64,000 nt of DNA. It comes from CAYJAD01 sp964368075. GTDB taxonomy: Bacteria; Desulfobacterota; Desulfovibrionia; Desulfovibrionales; Desulfovibrionaceae. A program made the translations under genes and the position numbers. Positions 58,585-64,000 of the stretch are shown here, one piece after another. Numbering within the stretch: the first letter of the stretch is position 1; every line of letters begins with the position of its first letter. The stretch is from assembly GCA_964368075.1 (NCBI GenBank), contig CAYJAD010000003.1, forward strand, positions 1 to 64,000. Reading direction: 5' to 3'. A model generated the notes under the pieces. It ran no database searches. It saw only the letters and a list, made by a program, of their open reading frames with translations, and was not told the origin of the DNA.

Positions 58585-59160
58585 ATGAGATATGCACCAC
58601 TTTCTTTTTATAAAAAATACATATTTTTCTGTATTTCTGTCTTTTTGCTATGCCCTTTTTCTATTCTTGCAGAAAACTCTCATGCTGCATCCAGTAAAAA
58701 CGTTCCCGTGAGTGAGGGCTGGAATTCTTGGGGCACTGCGGCTAGTAAGGATGAAGAATTTTGGAAAAAATCTGTATCAAGTCAAACCTTTTTACAAAAA
58801 AAAGGTCTTAAAGCCGACGCTACAGAAACCGGCCGTGAAGCCAGAGAAAAGGTGAATGCTCAAAGAAGAGAGAAAAGTGATTTTAGTTTTGGCAAAGGTG
58901 TGCTTACCGATCAGGCTGACATCGTAAGTAATCAAGTGGCGCCAAAGTCTCCCACAGAGAGGTCTCTTGATGAAACTCAAAACCACCATACCCATGATGT
59001 CTACGGAGCGTATAAAGATATGGTGCATGAAAAAGACCTCGAGGTAAAAATGGGGCCAGAAGTGCATGTGCCTTCAAATAGTGTCGATCACGTAAAAAAA
59101 GGGGACGCACCAAGTGCTTCTGATGTAGGTGTGGGCATGAAGCTTAAGTGGGGCTTTTAA
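58585..59160 (+). CDS. Secreted protein of unknown function
   Basis: 191 residues. A long signal peptide (basic start, hydrophobic YIFFCISVFLLCPFSILA, cleavage about residue 29) precedes a polar mature part with no family match. It is rich in Lys, Ser and Asp, has no cysteine after cleavage and contains WNSWGTAAS and EVKMGPEVHVPSNSVDHV. It ends GVGMKLKWGF, an alternating pattern with terminal Phe resembling the last strand of outer-membrane beta-barrels, although the rest is not barrel-like. It stands alone between a terminator and tRNA-Met. Confidence 0.65.
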   Translation: MRYAPLSFYKKYIFFCISVFLLCPFSILAENSHAASSKNVPVSEGWNSWGTAASKDEEFWKKSVSSQTFLQKKGLKADATETGREAREKVNAQRREKSDFSFGKGVLTDQADIVSNQVAPKSPTERSLDETQNHHTHDVYGAYKDMVHEKDLEVKMGPEVHVPSNSVDHVKKGDAPSASDVGVGMKLKWGF

Positions 59161-59235
59161 TTTTTTGGCACACAGTCTTTTTTAATGTGTATAATATTTT
59201 GAAATTATAAGATTAAAAAAAATTTAAAAAAACAC

Positions 59236-59264
59236 TTGCCAAACCTGTTACTTTTCGATAAATA
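59236..59264 (+). promoter_or_regulatory. Promoter of tRNA-Met
   Basis: TTGCCA (59236-59241), a 17-base spacer and TAAATA (59259-59264) lie 24 bases before the tRNA. Confidence 0.55.
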
Positions 59265-59287
59265 CTTCACTCGTTGATAAACAACAC

Positions 59288-59364
59288 GGCAAGGTAGCTC
59301 AGTTGGTCAGAGCACACGGTTCATACCCGTGGTGTCGGAAGTTCAAGTCTTCTCCTTGCTACCA
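59288..59364 (+). tRNA. tRNA-Met (CAT), elongator type
   Basis: 77 bases with encoded CCA. The acceptor ggcaagg pairs with ccttgct (one G-T pair at position 1-72). The anticodon stem cacgg/ccgtg encloses ttCATac. The GGG/CCC anticodon-stem pairs and the C1xA72 mismatch of initiator tRNA are absent. A lysidine-modified tRNA-Ile (CAT) cannot be excluded from sequence alone. Confidence 0.93.
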
Positions 59365-59373
59365 AAAATACAC

Positions 59374-59406
59374 AAAGCCCCGTAAATTTTTTACGGGGCT
59401 TTTTTT
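59374..59406 (+). terminator. Terminator after tRNA-Met
   Basis: aaagccccgtaaa (59374-59386) pairs with tttacggggcttt (59390-59402), ending in seven T. Confidence 0.9.
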
Positions 59407-59532
59407 GGGCTTACAAGTTGGATTGCAAGGTACAGCAAGTATGCGTTCTTTGTAGGTATTACCATTTCCTTGACAACAGCTCATGCCTATGGGAAAATTG
59501 CAAAATTTAAAATTACGGGGCAAGATACTATT

Positions 59533-60138
59533 ATGATAGCCTATATTGAGGGAAGGGTAGGAGAAATATGGGCCAGTGGCTGCATTATTATTACAGAGAG
59601 CGGACTTGGTTATGCGGTTTCTTTGCCCAATCACACTTTAAGTCGCCTGCCAGCTAAAGGCCAATGGCTTTCTGTGCACACGTCGCTACAAGTGCGTGAA
59701 GATTCGCAAGAACTTTTTGGATTTGAAAGCTGGGACGAACGGCAAACATTTGAAATTTTAGTAAGCATTTCTAAAGTTGGCGCACGTACAGCCATGGCTA
59801 TTCTTTCTTTATATCGCCCCGACGATTTACGCAGACTAGTTTTTGAAGATGACATGGTAGCGCTTACGCGTGTTTCTGGCATTGGAAAAAAAACCGGACA
59901 GCATATTTTTCTTGAATTGAAATATAAGCTTAAAGTGGACAGTATGCCTGTATTGGCAGGGGCTACCCCCTCCATGGGGTCTGTCTTGCGCGATGTGCTG
60001 GACGGACTCAGCAATCTTGGCTATGCTGAGGAAGAGGCGGCGCCCTTGGTACGAATTATTTTACAAGAAGAACCAGATCTTGATGTTTCCGGTGCTTTGC
60101 GTGCCGCATTAAAAGCCCTAGCACAGAGTAAACAATGA
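59533..60138 (+). CDS. ruvA: Holliday junction branch migration protein RuvA
   Basis: 201 residues: OB fold (MIAYIEGRVGEIWASGCIIITESGLGYAV), helix-hairpin-helix region (FEILVSISKVGARTAMAILS; LTRVSGIGKKTGQHIFLELK) and a C-terminal RuvB-binding domain. RuvA tetramers bind four-way junctions and load RuvB. ATG 59533 gives the typical MIAYIEG start; an in-frame ATG at 59470 would add 21 residues not seen in the family. No ruvC is adjacent. It overlaps ruvB by four bases. Confidence 0.94.
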   Translation: MIAYIEGRVGEIWASGCIIITESGLGYAVSLPNHTLSRLPAKGQWLSVHTSLQVREDSQELFGFESWDERQTFEILVSISKVGARTAMAILSLYRPDDLRRLVFEDDMVALTRVSGIGKKTGQHIFLELKYKLKVDSMPVLAGATPSMGSVLRDVLDGLSNLGYAEEEAAPLVRIILQEEPDLDVSGALRAALKALAQSKQ

Positions 60139-61139
60139 GCGACTTTCCCCATCCTTCTTCTTCCTTGATGGCAGATACTCACGATAGTGGCGCCGATGAA
60201 TGTGTGCGTCCGCGCTCTCTCGATGACTTTATAGGACAAGAAGAGTTGCGCGCTAATATGCGTATTTATATAGGAGCCGCCAAAGAACGCGGCAAAGCCC
60301 TTGACCATACCCTTTTTTGTGGCAATCCCGGTTTAGGCAAGACGACGTTGGCGCAAATTATTGCTTCCGAAATGGGAGTAAATATTATTTGTACTTCCGG
60401 CCCTGTATTGGAAAGAAGTGGCGATTTAGCCGCCATTTTGACTAATCTTTCTCGGCATGATATTCTTTTTGTAGATGAAATTCATCGTATGCCCATTACT
60501 GTGGAAGAAGTGCTTTACCCAGCCATGGAAGATTTCAAGCTGGACTTAATCATAGGTCAAGGGCCTGCGGCGCGCACCGTAAAAATTGATCTAGAGCCCT
60601 TCACCTTGGTGGGTGCCACCACACGCATGGGCATGCTCTCTTCCCCCTTGCGTGATCGCTTTGGCATTGTATCACGTTTAGAATTTTATAATGCTGAAGA
60701 CTTAGCACGTATTGTCACCCGTACTGCAAAAATTTTAGGCATTGCCATACATCCTGACGGAGCCTTAGAAATTGGGCGCCGTTCGCGGGGCACACCGCGC
60801 ATTGCCAACAGACTTTTGCGACGTGTACGCGATTTTGCCTTAGTGCAAGGAGAACACAGCATTACAGAGCCTCAAGCCGCTGCCGCCATGCAACGTATGG
60901 ATGTAGATAGCCATGGCCTTGACCAAATGGACAGAAAGCTTCTGGAAGTGCTTATTAAAGTGTATGACGGCGGCCCTGTGGGCATAAAAACACTGGCGGT
61001 GGCGTGCTCAGAAGAAGTGCGTACCATTGAAGATATTTATGAACCCTATCTTATTCAATGTGGCTTTTTAAAACGCACCTCACGCGGGCGCATGGCGACA
61101 AGTAAGGCCTATGCTCATATGAAAATGCTACTCTCATAA
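60135..61139 (+). CDS. ruvB: Holliday junction branch migration helicase RuvB
   Basis: AAA+ motor of the RuvAB complex. 334 residues with RPRSLDDFIGQEELRANMRIYI, Walker A GNPGLGKTTLA, Walker B ILFVDEIHRM, sensor region VGATTRMGMLSSPLRDRFG and the C-terminal winged helix (GGPVGIKTLAVACSEEVRTIEDIYEPYLIQCGFLKRTSRGR). Start overlaps ruvA (ATGA). Confidence 0.97.
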   Translation: MSDFPHPSSSLMADTHDSGADECVRPRSLDDFIGQEELRANMRIYIGAAKERGKALDHTLFCGNPGLGKTTLAQIIASEMGVNIICTSGPVLERSGDLAAILTNLSRHDILFVDEIHRMPITVEEVLYPAMEDFKLDLIIGQGPAARTVKIDLEPFTLVGATTRMGMLSSPLRDRFGIVSRLEFYNAEDLARIVTRTAKILGIAIHPDGALEIGRRSRGTPRIANRLLRRVRDFALVQGEHSITEPQAAAAMQRMDVDSHGLDQMDRKLLEVLIKVYDGGPVGIKTLAVACSEEVRTIEDIYEPYLIQCGFLKRTSRGRMATSKAYAHMKMLLS

Positions 61140-61203
61140 GCGTGTTTTAATAATTTTATACAAAAACACTTTGCGCTCTAGGTAAAATTTTACACATTTT
61201 TTC

Positions 61204-61232
61204 TTGACCTCATCTCTTGTATTTTGTATACA
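61204..61232 (+). promoter_or_regulatory. Promoter of the trp leader
   Basis: TTGACC (61204-61209), a 17-base spacer and TATACA (61227-61232) lie 30 bases upstream of the leader peptide start. Confidence 0.7.
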
Positions 61233-61262
61233 GAACGAAACGCTTTTAATAAGGACAATACA

Positions 61263-61322
61263 ATGCAAACATCTTGGCGAATCTTCTTCTTTAGCACTTC
61301 ACCCGTAAGGATACGAAGCTAG
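61263..61322 (+). CDS. trpB leader peptide
   Basis: ATG 61263 to TAG 61322 encodes the 19-residue peptide MQTSWRIFFFSTSPVRIRS. AAGGA lies seven bases before the ATG. A single Trp codon at position 5 is followed by Arg, Ile and three Phe codons in a row. It sits between a good promoter and a terminator that directly precedes trpB, the layout of a transcription attenuator. aatgcaa (61262-61268) can pair with ttgcatt (61328-61334), giving an alternative fold that ribosome position would control. Confidence 0.65.
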   Translation: MQTSWRIFFFSTSPVRIRS

Positions 61323-61351
61323 TCTTGTTGCATTTTCACAGAAAAGAACAG

Positions 61352-61382
61352 AACCGTTTCCGCTAGGGAACGGTTTTTTTTT
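61352..61382 (+). terminator. Attenuator terminator before trpB
   Basis: aaccgtttcc (61352-61361) pairs with gggaacggtt (61366-61375) with one G-U pair and a four-base loop, followed by nine T. The trpB ribosome site GGAGG starts at 61383, so transcription stopping here gives no TrpB. Confidence 0.9.
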
Positions 61383-61392
61383 GGAGGAAAAA

Positions 61393-62607
61393 ATGATTGA
61401 TACCAACATGGGTTTAGATGGAAATTTTGGTGATTACGGTGGCCAATATGTGCCCGAAGATCTAAAGGTGGCCTTAGACGAAGTGGGCGCTGCTTTCATT
61501 AAATATAAAGACGATCCAGATTTTATTGCTGAGCGTCAATATTACATGAAGCATTATCAAGGGCGTGAAACCCCCATTTTTTACTGCGAGCATTTACATA
61601 AATACTTGGGAAAAGGGGCAAAAATTTGGTTGAAACGCGAAGACTTAAACCACTTAGGCGCCCACAAAGTTAACAATACCGTAGGCCAAATTTTATTGGC
61701 AAAGCGTATGGGTAAAAAACGCATCATTGCCGAAACAGGGGCCGGACAACATGGCGTGGCCACTGCCGCCACGGCGGCACTTATGGACATGGAGTGTATC
61801 ATTTATATGGGTAAAAAAGATATTGATCGTCAAGGTCTTAATGTTTTTCGCATGCAAATGATGGGGGCTAAAGTAGTGGCAGCCACCAAGGGTTATCAAG
61901 GCCTTAAAGACGCTGTAGACATGGCCATCGGCGACCTTATTGAAAATTTAGACAGCACCTTTTATTTGCTTGGTTCAGCCGTGGGGCCGCACCCTTATCC
62001 GGCTATGGTGGGATATTTTCAATCCATTATCAGCCAAGAATCTCGCGCACAAATGTTAGGCAGCACAGGAAAGCTCCCCTCCGCTGTCGTTGCCTGCGTG
62101 GGGGGCGGCTCTAACGCTGTAGGTGCTTTCACACATTATCTCAATGATAGTTCTGTAAACTTAGTAGCCGCAGAGCCCGGTGGAAAAAGCTTAGATTATG
62201 GCCAACATGCGGCATCACTCACCCTTGGTCAGCCGGCCATTGTACACGGTTATAAAGCCTATGTATTGAGCGATGCACAAGGGGAGCCAGCCGAGGTACA
62301 CTCGGTATCTGCCGGCCTTGACTACCCCGGCGTAAGTCCCTTCCTTTCTTATCTAAAAGACCAAGGCCGCTTAGATTGTCAAGTAGTCAGCGACAAAGAA
62401 GCTCTCGATGCTTTTTTCTTGCTCTCACGCTGCGAAGGCATTTTACCAGCTTTGGAGTCTGCCCACGCTGTGGCCGCCGCTCTGCGCTTAGCTCCTACAC
62501 TTTCCGCCGATGAGAATATTTTAGTAAATCTTTCCGGCCGCGGAGATAAAGACGTAGCACAAGTAGAAGCCATGGTAAAACAGGGCGACTATACACCAAA
62601 CTTTTAA
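61393..62607 (+). CDS. trpB: Tryptophan synthase beta chain
   Basis: PLP enzyme joining indole and serine to tryptophan. 404 residues with FGDYGGQYVPEDLK, the PLP lysine Lys92 in HLGAHKVNNT, AETGAGQHGVATA, GGGSNAVGAF for the PLP phosphate and LSGRGDKD. It is of the TrpB1 type that normally pairs with TrpA. GGAGG precedes ATG 61393. No trpA or other trp gene is within reach: ruvB lies upstream and ilvA downstream. It may use salvaged indole, or its partner is elsewhere. Confidence 0.95.
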   Translation: MIDTNMGLDGNFGDYGGQYVPEDLKVALDEVGAAFIKYKDDPDFIAERQYYMKHYQGRETPIFYCEHLHKYLGKGAKIWLKREDLNHLGAHKVNNTVGQILLAKRMGKKRIIAETGAGQHGVATAATAALMDMECIIYMGKKDIDRQGLNVFRMQMMGAKVVAATKGYQGLKDAVDMAIGDLIENLDSTFYLLGSAVGPHPYPAMVGYFQSIISQESRAQMLGSTGKLPSAVVACVGGGSNAVGAFTHYLNDSSVNLVAAEPGGKSLDYGQHAASLTLGQPAIVHGYKAYVLSDAQGEPAEVHSVSAGLDYPGVSPFLSYLKDQGRLDCQVVSDKEALDAFFLLSRCEGILPALESAHAVAAALRLAPTLSADENILVNLSGRGDKDVAQVEAMVKQGDYTPNF

Positions 62608-62618
62608 AGAATATTTTA

Positions 62619-62693
62619 CTTTTTGAGGGGGGGGAAGGGGTACCAGCACTAAAAAGCTACCCCTTTTTCCCCCATACCCTCAAAATACACGCA
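62619..62693 (+). terminator. G-rich nested hairpin after trpB
   Basis: Outer arms of the ttttgagg/cctcaaaa type and inner G-run/C-run arms (aaggggta with tacccctt) enclose a short loop. It is probably the trpB terminator or a structured element; no clean T-run follows. Confidence 0.55.
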
Positions 62694-62727
62694 TCTTCCT
62701 TGATATAAAACGAGAAATTATTTTATA

Positions 62728-62770
62728 AGACTCCTGCACAATTATTTTTTTGTGCAGGAGTCTGTTTTTT
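62728..62770 (+). terminator. Terminator with repeat-family core
   Basis: agactcctgcaca (62728-62740) pairs perfectly with tgtgcaggagtct (62751-62763); a T-run follows (62765-62770). Same core as 52576 and 14575. Confidence 0.85.
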
Positions 62771-62874
62771 TAATACACATGGCATTTTTAAGAACCTGCT
62801 AAAGGCTTTACCATTGAGGCAATATGCCCTATTATGCGCCACGCAAAATTAAAAGGCTGTGAGAGAGGCAAAAT

Positions 62875-64000
62875 ATGAATGATACAAAACTCCTAAATTT
62901 AATAACCCGCGCCCGTGGTAATATTTATCAACTACATCCTCCAACGCCATTAGAGCATCATCCCCTCCAAGGGGGCGGCACGCTTTTGCTTAAGCGGGAA
63001 GATCTTTCCCCTGTGCATTCTTATAAATGGCGCGGCGCGTATAATTTTATAGCTTCGCAACAGCCCTCGACTTTGGCAAAAGGGGTGGTTACTGCTTCGG
63101 CCGGCAATCATGCTCAGGGCGTGGCCTTGGCTGCTGCGCGGCTGGGTATCAAAGCGCGTATTACCATGCCCACCACCGTAGCGCGTATGAAAGCGCATGA
63201 AGTTCGCCGTTTGGGAGGCGATTCGGTAGATATTGTCATTACCGGCGATACTTTTGATGATGCCAGACGCGCCGCCGGTACCGCAGCCTTGGAATTGGGT
63301 ATGCTCTATGTTCCCCCTTATGATCATCCATTGGTGGTGGCAGGGCAAGGAACCATTGGCGATGAATTGCTGATGGGGCCCATTTGGCCCGATGTGGTCT
63401 TTTTGCAAATTGGCGGTGGCGGTTTTGCCGCCGGTGTAGCAACTTTTTTAAAGGCTCATGTGCCCGGCATTACCGTCATTGGTGTGGAAGGTGAAGGTCA
63501 AGCCAGTATGAAAGCTTCTGTAGAGGCCGGACACTTGATTACATTACCGCAAGTGGATGTTTTTTGTGACGGCACGGCAGTAAAGCGTGTGGGCGGGTAT
63601 ACCTATCCTATTTGTAGTAAACATATTGATCAGTATGTGACTGTTTCCAATGATGATGTATGCGCTGGTATTCAAAAAATTTGGGAATTGGCACGTACTA
63701 TAGCCGAACCTTCCGGAGCTCTTGGCGTGGCAGCCTACCTTAAGATGCAAAAAGAGCTAGAAGGTAAAAATGTTGCTTGCATTGTATCTGGTGCCAACAT
63801 GGACTTTACGCGCTTGTCTTGGATTGCAGGCAGAGCCAGTATTGGGGCTACTCTCAAGCGCTGCTATGAAATACATATTCCGGAAAAAGCCGGCGCTATG
63901 TTGCACTTGTTAAATGATGTAAGTTCGTTGCAGCTTAATATTGAAGATTTTCTTTATGGGAAATATGAAGAAAAAAGCGCGCACCCTGTGTTTGGCTTTA
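62875..64000 (+). CDS. ilvA: Threonine ammonia-lyase (partial, runs off the window)
   Basis: PLP enzyme deaminating threonine to 2-oxobutanoate for isoleucine synthesis. The first 375 residues are open to the window end. KREDLSPVHSYKWRGA carries the PLP lysine (Lys51); SAGNHAQGVALAAA, GGGGFAAGVATFL and EPSGALGVAAYL are family motifs. After about 320 a regulatory ACT-like domain begins (YEIHIPEKAGAMLHLLNDV). AGAGG precedes ATG 62875. The presence of the regulatory domain suggests the biosynthetic form, though the 3' part is missing. Confidence 0.93.
   Translation, partial: MNDTKLLNLITRARGNIYQLHPPTPLEHHPLQGGGTLLLKREDLSPVHSYKWRGAYNFIASQQPSTLAKGVVTASAGNHAQGVALAAARLGIKARITMPTTVARMKAHEVRRLGGDSVDIVITGDTFDDARRAAGTAALELGMLYVPPYDHPLVVAGQGTIGDELLMGPIWPDVVFLQIGGGGFAAGVATFLKAHVPGITVIGVEGEGQASMKASVEAGHLITLPQVDVFCDGTAVKRVGGYTYPICSKHIDQYVTVSNDDVCAGIQKIWELARTIAEPSGALGVAAYLKMQKELEGKNVACIVSGANMDFTRLSWIAGRASIGATLKRCYEIHIPEKAGAMLHLLNDVSSLQLNIEDFLYGKYEEKSAHPVFGF

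Noticed and set aside
59288..59364. Initiator tRNA-fMet
   Set aside because: It lacks the three G-C pairs of the anticodon stem and the 1-72 mismatch of initiators.
1..64000. CRISPR array
   Set aside because: No regularly spaced direct repeats with unique spacers were seen; the recurring short motifs are inverted and dispersed.

Overview
The window reads as chromosomal DNA of a Gram-negative, anaerobic-type bacterium, most likely a Desulfovibrionales-like deltaproteobacterium of moderate GC (estimated by eye). Evidence: an NfnAB electron-bifurcating transhydrogenase, formate-tetrahydrofolate ligase, ThyX rather than ThyA, a DsrE-like protein, a MurE with the DNPR motif of meso-diaminopimelate ligases, an RND pump with an outer-membrane lipoprotein, and the gene string rpmE - DUF1385 - prfA. 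The species is inference; no rRNA is present.

Layout. 1-60 holds a hairpin resembling the right end of an IS200/IS605 (TnpB) element. 247-4252 (+): HD-domain protein, ddl, nfnAB. 4623-19465 (-): TPR protein, nadD, thyX; a CI-like regulator with hflKC; lgt, moaC; a YdjM-like membrane protein and a lipoprotein; an HxlR regulator with a glyoxalase-fold protein; a DHFR-fold reductase, fhs, HD-GYP, pyk. tRNA-Thr lies at 13419-13494. 19950-37617 (+) is a complete dcw cluster: mraZ-rsmH-ftsL-ftsI-murE-murF-mraY-murD-ftsW-murG-murC-murB-ftsQ-ftsA-ftsZ. It lacks ddl, which sits at the window start. A six-repeat MraZ operator precedes mraZ. 37870-40681 (-) is a ygiW-qseB-qseC-like operon with a PmrA/QseB-type box. 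40906-42453 (+) is a membrane-fused spermidine-synthase-like protein; 42613-45407 (-) is rpmE-DUF1385-prfA; 45636-52555 (+) is tlyA and a tripartite RND efflux operon; 52630-55131 (-) is slyX nested in the end of ygiQ, and an EF-hand protein. 55501-64000 (+) is a degenerate CCA-enzyme-like HD protein, rlmN, a DsrE-like protein, a secreted orphan, tRNA-Met, ruvAB, an isolated trpB behind a leader-peptide attenuator, and the start of ilvA.

Functional themes are peptidoglycan synthesis and division (dcw plus ddl), cofactor and one-carbon metabolism (nadD, thyX, fhs, moaC), envelope maintenance (lgt, hflKC, RND pump, ygiW-qseBC) and translation (prfA, rpmE, tlyA, rlmN).

The most unusual signal is a family of intergenic structured repeats. 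Three copies of about 200-235 bp (4374-4574, 11305-11507, 44878-45112) share a TGCAC / GTGCA / GTGCA architecture. Between the first two, hairpin stems differ in sequence but keep pairing. Three short hairpins with the same core (14575, 52576, 62728) lie at gene ends, where they look like terminators.
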